Positions 10,753-21,496 of a stretch of 64,000 nt of DNA are shown here, piece by piece. The stretch spans positions 3,968,001 through 4,032,000 of the forward strand of contig JAKULF010000005.1 in assembly GCA_022661535.1 (NCBI GenBank), written 5' to 3'. The position numbers and the translations under genes are program-made. How positions within the stretch are numbered: the first letter of the stretch is position 1; the number at the start of each line of letters is the position of its first letter. The DNA comes from Eutypa lata. Its lineage: Eukaryota > Ascomycota > Sordariomycetes > Xylariales > Diatrypaceae. The notes beneath the pieces are model-generated. The model saw only the letters and a list, made by a program, of their open reading frames with translations. It searched no databases and was not told the origin of the DNA.

Positions 10753-12192
10753 TTACTTCTGGGGAGGGTTGTGGACAAAGGTAATGCCCTTCTCGATGTT
10801 GCCCTTCAGGCCCTCAATCGCGGCCTTCAGGAGAGTCTTCTCCTTGTCGGTAATGCCCTCCAGAGGATTTTGGACCTTCTCGACACCGTTGGGCTATTGA
10901 CATAGTCAGTAAGATGTTTTGAATGGATGGATGAATGTTTGCGAGGATGAGGATAAGGACGAGGATGTGGGAAGGAAGGAAACGCTTACGCCAAGCTCGA
11001 CGGGGACGGAGAAGAACTCAACACCCGTGGCCTTCGCAATCGCCTCGCCGCCCGGTACACCGGGTAGGTAGACGTAGCTGGGCTCGATGAGACCCTTCTC
11101 GCCAGCGGCAGCCTTCAGCACCTTCTCGGCGAAGCTATACAGGATGTTAGCTTTTTTTCATAACCAGAAACATGAAGGCGGAATCTGAATGGGAAGTTAC
11201 CGGAAACCAGCAAATGCCATGGACAGGGTAGCAGATCCCGCGCCATCCTTGGCCTTGACAACCTCATCGCCACCGAACTGGACACGGTTGACAAGAGCAT
11301 CGTACTTGTCATCGGGGACGGTTATGCCAGCGACCTGGCTGAAGAGGGGCAGGATGGTCTCGCCGGAGTGGCCACCGACGACGGGGACGGTGAGCTCGGA
11401 GCCGGTCTTCTTGCCGGCGATCTCGGCGACGAAGGTCTCGGCACGGACGATGTCGAGGGTGGTGACACCGAAGAGCTTCTGGGGGTTAAAGACGCCCTTG
11501 GCCTTCAGGACCTCGGCGGCGATCGGGACCGTCGAGTTGACGGGGTTGGAAATGACAAGGATGAAAGCCTTGGGGGCCACGTCGGCGGCGATCTCAATCA
11601 GGCCCTTGACAATGCCTGCGTTGATGTTGAAAAGGTCGTCACGGGTCATACCGGGCTTGCCTATATTATATTCCGTGTAAGCTTTGATTGGCCGGTTCCA
11701 CAACTGGATAGAGTCTACCTATGTATGTAACGTACGGGGGATACCGGCCGGGATGACGATAATGTCGGCATCCTTAAATGCCGCCTTGCCACCCTCCTCC
11801 TTGGGCAGATAGCCGGTGACTTTCTACAAACAACATCAGCACTTTTCGCTCCTCGGAAGTGTTTCCATGTTTATTTGTAGGTATGGTATATTTTTCTTAC
11901 AGCAGTCGAGGAGATGTGGGAGAGATCCGTAGCAACACCCGGGGTGTTGACGACATCGTAGAGGGCAAGCTCGTCAACGTAGGGACAGAGCTTTAGGAGA
12001 AGGGAGAGAGGCTGTCGTTATTGCGTTGTTAGTGAGCTCTAGATATATGCAGATCCAACCTATATTTGATAAATCAAAATGGGAAACAAACCTGGCCAAT
12101 ACCGCCAGAAGCGCCAGCAACAACTAGAATATTGTCAGCTCATTATCTTCAACTGGGCGTTGTTTTTTGGCTTCCTTACCAGCCTTAACCAT
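10753..12192 (-). CDS. Malate dehydrogenase, NAD-dependent, cytosolic type
   Basis: The enzyme interconverts malate and oxaloacetate with NAD. The seven-exon model, in transcript order, is 12192-12180, 12123-12092, 12011-11901, 11823-11736, 11660-11201, 11134-10990 and 10893-10753. It encodes 329 aa with every junction in frame. The protein starts [15 protein letters not shown], the Rossmann dinucleotide-binding loop, with no presequence, so it is the cytosolic rather than mitochondrial form. Substrate-binding arginines are in [13 protein letters not shown] and VISNPVNS follows. The catalytic histidine lies in [16 protein letters not shown]. The first two coding exons are only 13 and 32 nt. 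Length equals that of fungal homologues. Family assignment is very firm; the exact location is inferred from the absent targeting peptide. Confidence 0.95.
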
Positions 12193-13909
12193 GATCGCGA
12201 TATGGGGTGGGGTAATAAGTAATTAGTATATAAGCTGTGTTATTCTTTCTTTCCTCTGAAGAAGGCGGGGTTGCTACAAGATGCAGATGAAGTCAATCAG
12301 TCAGTTGGTTAGTTACTTATATTGGTGATGAGGAACAGGCGGAATGAACTCGACACGTTTTATCAAGCAAAGAATTAACTCACAGGAATCGTGGATTTGG
12401 ATTTTGGGAGTTGTTGAGACGAGAAGTTAGTTTGTTCGCAACTTGCATGAGAGGAGTCTAGTTATGTATGTGTGTAAGTACGTATGTTTATTTAGTTGTC
12501 TGCGGGAGGATGGCGGGGCATCCCTACCTCTCCCCCCTCCCCCTCCTCCTCCACCCCTCCAGTCAGTCAGTTCCAGTCTGGCTAGCCTACCTACCACCTT
12601 GACGGCATTACACCAGCTCTGCGCTAAGGGAGGTGGCCCGGTTCCAGAAACTATTGCCTCGACGTAATTGGGCCTTCGACTCTAGCGTCTGTTTGATTGC
12701 TTTAACATTGAAGTTTTAAGCCAGGCGGGGGAAGTTATCTCAACTGTTTCAACAGCCCGATTCCTACGTATACAATACATTTGTAGCACTCATAAAACCT
12801 CCCCCTCCCCCCACCGTTTAGAAGTCGACCCGTTATGTGGACTCAAACCCCGGTTACGCTTCCTCTCCATGTATGTAGTCCACGCATGTGCCTACTCCAT
12901 TGGCTTAGCCCTCCCACGTCTAGAGATGCATGTGTAGACATCGACATATGTGTATAATCTACATATATACTCGTAGACAGGAGGTCTAAATAAGCTGACA
13001 GGCATCGTACCTAGGTAATCATATGTGTGTATCTAGAACGGATCTCGCTACGGGTAAGCTAAGCCGTTCGCGTGAACCTGCCTGCCTTGTGGGTTCACGT
13101 TATCTAGTAATTGTCTGTAGGTAGGCACATGCATGTGCGTGAGTTACCTTAGGTAGTTACCTAGGTACATACCTAGGTACCTAAGAGGTAAAACCTTTAG
13201 GCGATAAATCGCAGGAGCCGTCAGATATATGTAGTACACACAACTCAACATACACAAAGCCGAAGACCAATAGAATCCTCGCGTAATGACATCAGGCTAG
13301 AAAATCGAACTTCACAATCTAACATTAATATGCCGCATCATACCCGGGCAATACTTCCTTATGACAGCCGAGGCCTATTTTAGACGATTCTTTTTTTTTT
13401 TTTTTCTCCCGGCATCGGGCAAGACCGGACCAAGGTAGACGATTGGATGTCCACCGATGACGATACTAGAAAAACATCAGGGAACGGGTCTAAGAATTAA
13501 CCTAGGTAGTCCGAAGCCATCTGATAGATACTAACTAGTCTGCTCGATTCAAGCTATGGGCCGGGACACACATTCATGTGAGAGGAGGCTGCGTTGTATT
13601 ATGTGTTATCGTGACAGTATATAACGCAGCAGAGGTAGATACCGGTGTTCCAAAAAACAAAACAAAAAGGGGGGCAGTCAGCAAGATCGAGAGCAATCAT
13701 GTAGTAGAGACACGCAGGACAAGATTTATGAATTATTGGTCAATTTTTTTGACTCCGTTCTTGTTGAATTCATTTGACTACCAATCGAAGCCAAGCGTGC
13801 CTTGATTTATATTTTTCCGGCCGTCATAGCTTCATACTCCGGGTTGTTTACAGCTCCATCCATCCATCTATCCATCACCACATCGGTTACTCGTCGTTGG
13901 GATAGTTGT
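12193..13909. other. Intergenic region with clustered TAGG palindromes
   Basis: This 1.7-kb region upstream of malate dehydrogenase and downstream of eL28 has no credible ORF. It carries four of the eight exact ACCTAGGT palindromes found in the window (13009, 13159, 13171 and 13500), and a run of 17 T at about 13391. Confidence 0.6.
13140..13200. repeat. Cluster of nested CCTAGG palindromes
   Basis: Two perfect ACCTAGGT palindromes (13159-13166 and 13171-13178) sit inside a longer run of TTACCT / AGGTA half-sites with local dyad symmetry. No CDS overlaps. Confidence 0.7.
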
Positions 13910-14763
13910 CTACGACGCCTCGGCAGCCTTCTTGGCCTTCGTGCCCCGGAGCTTCTTCTCGGGCACGGGCTTGGCCTCCTTCTGGGATTGCCGGATGGCA
14001 GAGACACGGGAGACGGCGGCCTCGCGGAGGTCGGGTCGGTAACCAGACTTGGCGGTCTGGCCGGCAACAGCCTTGTAGGTGCTGTGGAACGAGATAGATG
14101 AGCAAATGCTGTCCCTCACACAGGTCGTAGGGATGGACGGGTAAGAACTCACTGTCGCGAAGACTTGCCGCCGTGGTAGGTGATCTCGGCAGTGGACTTG
14201 GCGGGCTGCTGAATGGAACCCTCCTTCTTGCTGAGGACCTTGACGCCGCCCTTCTCAGCGGGGACAACACCGATAGCCTATCCAGTCATCCGTATGTCAA
14301 TTCCATGATCGCAGTGAGCTCGTAGGTTTCGGTAGTCCTCATACCTTGTTGTTGACGAAACCAGCGTACTATACACACATATATGTATCCATGTTAGCCT
14401 AACCATTACCTCCCTACAGATTTGTATTCCCCAAAGTCTGCCTCCTCTCGGGGTTCCGTACCTTTCGCGAGTTCAGGTTCTTCAGGTTGAATGGGTCCCG
14501 GGAGAACTGAACACCACCAGACTGCTTTCTCTTCACGAGGAAGGAGTTGTTGGTTCCTGCATTGCCACAAAAACCCGTCAATTCATGTATTCTTTGTTTT
14601 GTTTCCAAAAATGCTATATTCCCAAATTCATCGCGTATTGTCCCTCTCTCCCTCCCTCTTTCGAGAATATAAAAAAAGAAAAGAAATTCGCTTTCTTCGG
14701 GAACTCACGGGCGATCTCCCAGACCAGGTCGGCCGGGGCGATGGGGCTGAGAGTGGCAGACAT
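13910..14763 (-). CDS. 60S ribosomal protein eL28
   Basis: This is a component of the large cytosolic ribosomal subunit. The five-exon model, in transcript order, is 14763-14709, 14556-14462, 14368-14345, 14277-14153 and 14081-13910, encoding 156 aa. Diagnostic segments are DLVWEIAR, NSFLVKRKQSGGVQFSRDPFN, the 8-residue exon YAGFVNNK, AIGVVPAEKGGVKVLSKK and TYKAVAGQTAKSGYRPDLREAA, followed by a Lys/Ala-rich tail. eL28 is found in filamentous fungi and fission yeast but is missing from Saccharomyces cerevisiae, which supports the ascomycete setting. Exon 3 is just 24 nt. It lies in tandem behind malate dehydrogenase and divergent from the membrane protein at 15782. Confidence 0.95.
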
Positions 14764-15781
14764 CTTGTTCGGAAATGTGTAGGCTATCGTGTCGTGTCGT
14801 GTCGTGAAATGGGGGGGGGTTCTCGGAAGGGTATCAAATGTTGCAAAGTTGATGATGCGTTGCGACGATTTGGCCCTTCTCTGCTAGGAGTGCCTGCACA
14901 AAGTGTGTGAATCGCTTAATTGACCTAATCAGGACTAGTTTCTACCGTATCGGGTCTGCTAGACTATATTAAGTGGAGACATTGTCAATAGGTCAGATGC
15001 TTATATAATCGCGAAAACTATGTACAATGTATTTATATTACACTTTTCAAGCCTGGACCTGACTGTGCTGCTATACAAATCACTGAATCTCATGGTATAT
15101 TAATAAAACATGTCAACAGGCTATAAAGATATGGTTATGTCGTTACGGCTATTTCTGAAGAGTATATTCGATTGTTAATACGTTATGCGTTATATCACCT
15201 TCCAGAATAGGTTACAAATCACGAGCTGTCAGGAACACGAACCAAGAGCCCTGTTGGATTATCTTCCCCCTATATCTAATATGTACTATGTATAGCCATG
15301 CCACTGAGGCACATAATATTGTAGTATCATTACCACCTTGTAAGCCAACATTAGTCTTGGTTAAATGGCCTCATTGGCCGAGATCATATATCTTTAACCT
15401 CGAAACGAATATAATTAGAAGAGAAGGGTCGCATAGTATATTCCCTCCTTAAAACAGAAGATGTTTAGTAAACTACAACGCCGTATGCGTTCTGCCGTAC
15501 ATGGGTTGCGGTACAAAACGCACATGATAGGGAGTCAATCCTCGTTTAAGTGCCGTAGAGGTGTACTTGGAAGTATGTTTGAACCTGGTTTATTTACCGT
15601 CTCTTCTACGCCCGAAAGACCTACCTATGCCTTACCTTACTCCTAAGTCCGGCTTCGAGGTTACGCTATATTACGTGGTGGTAGACACTACCAAATCTAC
15701 TCGTAATACAAGTGGTCTGTTATTATGAATAGTATCACAGTTCATGTTAGACTCCATCATCATTAGGAGCATCCCGTGACA
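14764..15781. other. Divergent intergenic region
   Basis: This is about 1 kb of AT-rich DNA between eL28 (-) and a membrane protein gene (+). A GTGTC tandem repeat (about four copies) is near 14790. I see no gene. Confidence 0.5.
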
Positions 15782-17003
15782 ATGGCTTCAACACCATCAA
15801 CATCCACTTCCGCATTCCCGCCCCTGACCACGACCTTCACACCCCCACCAGAGTGTGCAAGTTTGAACCTTTACAACTGCGAGGGTGTCAGTTGTAGAGC
15901 TCAGGCTTTCCCGGACCGAGTTTGCGGTAACAATCCAACCGACGATTCGAACGAGTTAGGATGCTTTCCAAGTTCGGAATTTGCGGATGGACAGACATAT
16001 AGATATGCCCTGCGATCATATTCACCGGGGTACATATGTCCCATTGGCATGACGACGGCTGCCAGCGCGATATCACCGAACGGTGTTTGGTGCTGCCCTA
16101 CGTATGCGTACTTTAATAGCATATATTTAGTATCGTGGTGGTGTAAGACATAGCTAATGTGGTAAATATAGTGGACTGACATGGGCCGGGAGCCCGCCTT
16201 ACTGCTCGGGGACCTTCACGGAAGGAGAATTGGTCTCTAGATATATGAATTGCAATGATACGTCTGGTCCAAATATAATCACCTTTGGCCCTGGTCAGAC
16301 AGGCGGGATTGAGACCAACACATTTGCGACGCTCCCTGGTGCAGCAAATGGTGCAGTCATAAGCATAACAGTTCCCGCCAGCAATATGACGATCAGAGCT
16401 TTTGCAACCGCGGCTTTCCTTGGGGGCCAGACATGGTCAGCAAATACCACAACTAATGCCAGCACGGAACTAGCATCCGAATCCTCGTCCGCTAGTCACA
16501 CTCCGACTACCACAGCGGGAGAAGGAGCCACTCTGGTAATAGAGGGAGGGCACCCTCCTAATGACAGAACAACGCTGATCGGCGTCGGCGTCGGTGTTGC
16601 CTCACTGTTTGTTTTGCTGCTTGGCCTAAGCCTCTTCTTTCTCAGACGCCATCGCAAAAGGCATCGAGGCGAAGCAACGACAGACAACTCCCAACCACCG
16701 TCACGGGAGAAGCCGCAGGAGGGGTCACAAGAGGAGGAGTACATCCACTACGGTTTTGCGAAGCCTGAACTTGAAGGAAGCCATGGCCCACACATCCTGG
16801 CGATAAAACCAGAGCTGGATGCGAGCGTGACGCGCGCAGAGCTCGAGGGAGATGTGGTGGCAGAGCTCGAGGGGAACGTAAGGGCTGAGCTTGAAGCGCA
16901 CTCATTTGGAACGGGAAAGGCGGGCTTTCATACTCAGGAATCGGAACTCCAAGAGTCGGTTGGGGTTACTTGTCATGTTAAAGGGGTGAATGGCAATAGA
17001 TAG
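15782..17003 (+). CDS. Single-pass membrane protein, Cys-rich ectodomain, ELEG-type repeats
   Basis: The two-exon model (15782-16101 and 16172-17003) gives 383 aa; the 70-nt intron joins in frame (CCP-T-GLTWAGSPPYC). Residues 1-125 are Thr/Pro-rich and then Cys-rich, with PPPEC near the start and SPGYICPIGMT...GVWCCPT, a pattern I associate with a broad class of fungal surface proteins. Residues about 127-235 are Ser/Thr/Asn-rich and likely O-glycosylated. A transmembrane helix (about 240-263) is followed by a basic stop (RRHRKRHRG). The cytoplasmic tail has five repeats of the form x-P/A-E-L-E/D-G/A (about residues 304-350). There is no obvious N-terminal signal peptide, so the helix may itself direct an N-out topology. 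It is probably a wall or surface sensor-like protein; the function is not established. Confidence 0.75.
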
Positions 17004-18094
17004 GTAGGTAGTTGCGAGCTGTGTAGATGTGTATAGACTAGGTAAGTATGCTGATGGGGCTTTGTCGCCTCTTCATTTTCAGTATTTGCGCATAGTTATG
17101 GATTGTAAATACTCCTATAGTCAGTAGGTATTAAATGATAAATGCATTCCTTAGATAGATTTAAAAGGATGTCGTTATTGTCAAAATTGGTACTCGAGCA
17201 TGAGAAAGACCCTAACCTCGATAGGACTCACCCGGTATTGCGGTTCCAGGGGCGGGTGCGGGTAGTTATGACTGACTGGGCAGGATTAGGTAAGGTCGAT
17301 TCCAATCAATTAACTAACTAACGGACGCAGCGGCACGCAATTATAACACGCGCCTCCACCACACCACAGACATGCCATGCAGCTGCTTCGTCATCTAAAG
17401 CGCACAGACCACCGCTTTCATATCCAGATCCACCAACTCAGCCCCCGGATGGGCCCAGACTGGTGAAGGTGTCGTCAGTCCATTTGTCCACCAACTAACT
17501 CCGTCGAATTCCTCCTCTCACCTAACTATCTAAAACTTTCGAACGAATCTTCTTCTTCTTCTGCTTCTTCTTCTTCATATAAAAACCTCATGTCTCGTTT
17601 CGGGACTCAATCAGCCCACCTATAACTAACCATTTTGTCTTCTTCTTCTTGCCAACGGCCCTCGATGGCCTGATAATAAAAATAAAACAAACTCCTTTCT
17701 ACAGTTGCGACTTTGCACATCTGCGATTTTCTATTTCCCCTTCTTTCTCCTATTGTTATATCTTACTTATCCCGCTTCTCTTACTTGACGCCACCGTATT
17801 ACTAGTGGTTTGTTGAATCTAAATTCGGTTATACTACACCATTCACTACTACCTACTACTACCGTTCCACATTCGAGGCCTCCGTTCCGACCAACCCGAC
17901 ATTCACATTCGCATTCGCATACATACCATCTCAAACACGAGCGCCTCCATCATCTATCTACTCTTCGCCATAAGCAACTTTGCTCGGGCTCTTATCTTTA
18001 TTTTTCAGTAATAATATTAAAGTAAAATCAAAAGAAAAGAGAAAAGAAAAGAAAACCAAGAGCGAAAAAGAGAAGGAGAAGAAAAAAAAGAAAG
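17004..18094. other. Intergenic region and purine-rich leader of the DUF2015 gene
   Basis: CTT-rich tracts lie near 17548-17580 and 17640. From about 18018 to 18094 an A/G-rich tract runs up to the DUF2015 start codon. I see no gene. Confidence 0.6.
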
Positions 18095-18502
18095 ATGGAC
18101 TACCTAATCTACTACCTCACGCTCCTGGTCCTAATCTTCGGCTCCCTCCTCTACCTCACGCGCGCGCGCTGGCTCCCGCTGGTCCCGGACCTGCCGTTCC
18201 TCCCCGACCGCACGCGGACCTACCTGTACTCGCGCCTGCCCCACTACCACCCGTCGTCCTTCGCGGGCGACATGGAGGCGGGCCTCTCGAGCTCGACCTT
18301 CGACCTGTCGGGCAACGTGGAGGGCGGCGACGGGCGCGCCGGGCTCGACGACGCCGCCAAGGCCGAGGTCCTCCGCATCATGAAGAAGCGCCGCCTCCGC
18401 TTCGACGAGGCCCGGCGGGTCTACATGGAGCAGCGCTTCAGCGCGAACGGCATCGGTCCCGACGGCAGGCCGCGCGATCCCAAGTTCGTTAGCTTCTCGT
18501 GA
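18095..18502 (+). CDS. DUF2015 (UPF0357, YCL012C-like) membrane protein
   Basis: This is a single exon encoding 135 aa. An N-terminal hydrophobic helix (about residues 4-22) is followed by a conserved soluble region. YSRLPHYHPSSFAGDMEAGL, SSTFDLSGNVEGGDGRAGLD, EVLRIMKKRRLRFDEARRVY and the C-terminal NGIGPDGRPRDPKFVSFS are the DUF2015 signature, and the length is normal for the family. The biochemical function is unknown. The start is fixed by the hydrophobic N-terminus and by the A/G-rich leader touching the ATG. Confidence 0.88.
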   Translation: MDYLIYYLTLLVLIFGSLLYLTRARWLPLVPDLPFLPDRTRTYLYSRLPHYHPSSFAGDMEAGLSSSTFDLSGNVEGGDGRAGLDDAAKAEVLRIMKKRRLRFDEARRVYMEQRFSANGIGPDGRPRDPKFVSFS

Positions 18503-20370
18503 GGGGTGGGTGTATGTGCGTGTGTGTGAGAGCGAGTGAGGCGGGTGTGAAGAGTGTTAGCAATTGGCGAGAGTTTTGATTGATTGATATCCCGTGTAGG
18601 GCCGGTGGGGCGTTTGGAACAAGGATAGGGAAGGACGGGAAGAAAGGATGGGATCCGAGGGTTCCGGTCTGGTTGGTTGGTTGGTTGGTGGGGGTTTTTT
18701 TTTTTTTAATATGGACGGCGGGTGATCGAGACCACTACATATCGTGAGGGGATGCGCCAACCTCGCTACTGCGCCTACGCTTGCGATTACGAGTCTAAGT
18801 GCGGAGAGACGAGGCGGCAGATGGAATCCTCGTTGTGTGTGAGGACGCGAACACACCACTACCTACTACTACTTTACTGCGTGTTTTGTTTCCTTGTGTG
18901 TGTGTATTACGGCAACGGCGTTTCTACGGTTTGGGACAAACTACTACTACCACCACCACTATTTAGCAGAAAGTCTTGTTTGTTTCGTTTGTCTTCGCGA
19001 ACGACAGGAACTACGGGATATTCGGTACTATCATATCTGTTTTTTCAGGCGTTGGGGAGGCAGCAGGCGAGCGTGCAGATGCGGCAGACTAGGGAGTCCT
19101 TATTTATTGTTGTGAGGGTCTAAATCATTCTTCCAAGACGCCTCTTCAAATAACGGAATCGGAGGCATTGAAGGGAACTTCGATGTTCTGTATTAAAGGG
19201 GTTCTATACGGATTGTTATTCATTCCTACTTATCCAAAACCAGCTCCTTATAGTCGAATCGTACAAAACCCGTGACAGAAATGATCCATCATTATCGATG
19301 GATATTACACGTCATCTGAGTCTTTTGTTTTAACTCCGTTTAGAGTCACTAGAATGATTCATTTCTACCGCCGACTTCTGAGTTCTCAAACATGGTGTCC
19401 TAAGTAGTACCCAGGGTGTCCGCCGTAGAATGCACTAAGTACCTAGTTACTGTTCGGAATACCCCAAGTGTCCCCTAAGCTTCAAGTTAAGCATTGATGA
19501 TAGAGAATCCTCTGGATAGATCTGTCTCGGGACTATGGCTCTATTTTCATCCGTGACGAGTCTTCAGGGCTCGTGAGGTTAACTGTTGAGCAGTTTGATA
19601 TGTATAGACCATATGAAGTCAGTTAGAACCAGTCAGGGGCAGCTGGTTACATACGCTTAATTTTTACGACAACCCTTACACAGCCGAATCCGTGTCACTA
19701 TACATTACCTACCTATGTCTGCCCGTACTTGCAACACCTACCTGCATAGTACATACACGTACAAGACTGTTTATACAGTAGACTTGACTATAAGAAGGCT
19801 ACGAAGTTTACCAATCAGCAGCGAGGATCCTCAGGTGCACTCATTCCATCTATCAAGGTAGCACAGCCAGAAAAATCAAAGCCACACATACACGAGGAAC
19901 CCCTTGTGTGAAGTCGTAGTATAAGTTATTAAGTAGTTAGGTTTTATTCATTTTCATTATGTATTTCGAGAGCAACGACGGGACGATCGATGGGCCTCTT
20001 ATCCCAATCTTCATATGTAGTAGAGCCGCTCCTCTTTCATGACAGCGTTTCAGCGTCATAAAAATAAAAGGTACCCTTCCCCCCAAAATAGATGTAATAT
20101 TGGTTTTGTTGTAATCCCGTTAACGCCGTCGCCCGATTTTGCTCTAGCCTAGATCGTAAGGCTATAAAGTCTTGGAGTTGCTATATACAATTGTTTTCCA
20201 AACAGTGCCACGAGGCACTGAAGGGCATAAATAGGTACGGTCTTTCTATCAAAGAGTTGTTTTCGTTGGATACCGCATAATTAGTAGTGTTGCGCAAGTG
20301 GGAGCTGACATGTAAGTCATAATTAAGGACGACTTGAACGAGCATGCTGACCGCAGAGAAAGAACGAGTT
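18503..20370. other. Convergent intergenic region
   Basis: This is 1.9 kb between the 3' ends of the DUF2015 gene and ERG3. It includes GGTTGGTTGG and poly-T tracts near 18670-18710. Short ORFs near 18722-19123 have no features of real genes. Confidence 0.5.
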
Positions 20371-21496
20371 TTACTTGTTCTTCTTGCTCTTGGCAGCCAT
20401 AGCAGCGGCATCGTACGTCCGGTCGTCGTCGCCCTCGACCTCCTTGACCATCTCGTCGACGCCCTTGAGCTGGTTCTGCCACTCGGCCTGGCTCATCTTC
20501 TCCTCTTTGCGGAAGAGGGCCTCGTTGGGGACGCGGTAGCTCTTGCCGAGGCGGTCCCAGAGGGTGGTGTACTGGCCGTAGTTGTAGTTGAAGTACAGGT
20601 GGTGCATGGTATGGCAGGCGGCGCCGTTGAGGATGGGGCTGTTGGCCATGTACTCGCCGTCGTGGATGAGGATGGTCCAGAAGTTGACGAAGACGAAGAG
20701 CGCCACCGACGCGTACTTGTTGAGCGGGAACAGCATCGGGAATATGTGGTACGGCGTCGACTGCATCCAGCCGTCGACCGGGTGGAAGGCGTGCGAGGCG
20801 AACGGCGTCGGCACGATCCACTTGTGGTGAGGCTTGTGCAGGCGCTTGTAGACCATCGGGTGGTGCAGGCCCCGGTGGATCAGGTAGATGCAGGCGTCGG
20901 TGAAGAGCACGAAGAACGGGAACTGCAGGATGTCGTACCACAGACCGGGCGACTCGGCGCGGCCGTCGTAGAGCTTGGTGTAGCCGTTCACCTCGAGCAG
21001 CCAGAAGGGCACCGTGAGCGCGGACATGCCCGGCATGGACGCGTTCGTCTGCTTGATCTCCAACCACAGCTGGTTCTTCAGGTACTTAGGATGTTCCATG
21101 GTCCTCTTGTCGAAGATGAAGAGGTAGGACAGCGACGCGAAGAGGAAGTACAGGAGGAACCCAAAAATCCTAGAAGAGCAACTAGTTAGCATCGCGATCG
21201 CAAGCATGTAGCTTTTTGTGGCGGAGTAGTGTAGTAGGGTTTCACACGAACCATGTTATCATGAACAGAGAAATGGCCTGGCGGAAGAGGTTGTCTCTGG
21301 GCCAGGCGCTCATGTAGGCAGCCTTGCTAGGTTCGAGATAGAAGAAAGACGAAGAGGGCTTGTACTGCCATGATGAAGCGACGGTGGCATTGGTGGCATC
21401 TAAAAAGTCGTAAGGGGCGGCCGGATTCGCGGGATAGGCAAAGGCGTAGACATAGTCGCCTATGAAAGCATCGGTGATTTCAAGGACGACGTCCAT
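20371..21496 (-). CDS. ERG3: C-5 sterol desaturase (delta-7-sterol 5(6)-desaturase)
   Basis: This is an ER membrane enzyme that introduces the C5-C6 double bond late in ergosterol synthesis. The two-exon model, in transcript order, is 21496-21252 and 21169-20371 (82-nt intron), encoding 347 aa. The diiron histidine boxes of the fatty acid hydroxylase/sterol desaturase superfamily are all present: HRGLHH, HKPHHKW and [14 protein letters not shown]. Hydrophobic helices occur around [19 protein letters not shown] and [18 protein letters not shown]. The C-terminus ends in a Lys-rich stretch (KSKKNK), compatible with ER retention. Length is as expected for fungal Erg3. Many ascomycetes have paralogues, so the symbol denotes the family. 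Confidence 0.94.

Noticed and set aside
12443..12667. Short Pro-rich ORF upstream of malate dehydrogenase
   Set aside because: It is simple-sequence derived (CCT/CCC runs), with no start context or homology signal.
20249..21189. Long ORFs on both strands overlapping ERG3
   Set aside because: They are shadows of the GC-rich ERG3 coding frame; their Arg/Ala/Pro- or Val/Leu-heavy composition is typical of antisense or shifted frames and they contain no domain.
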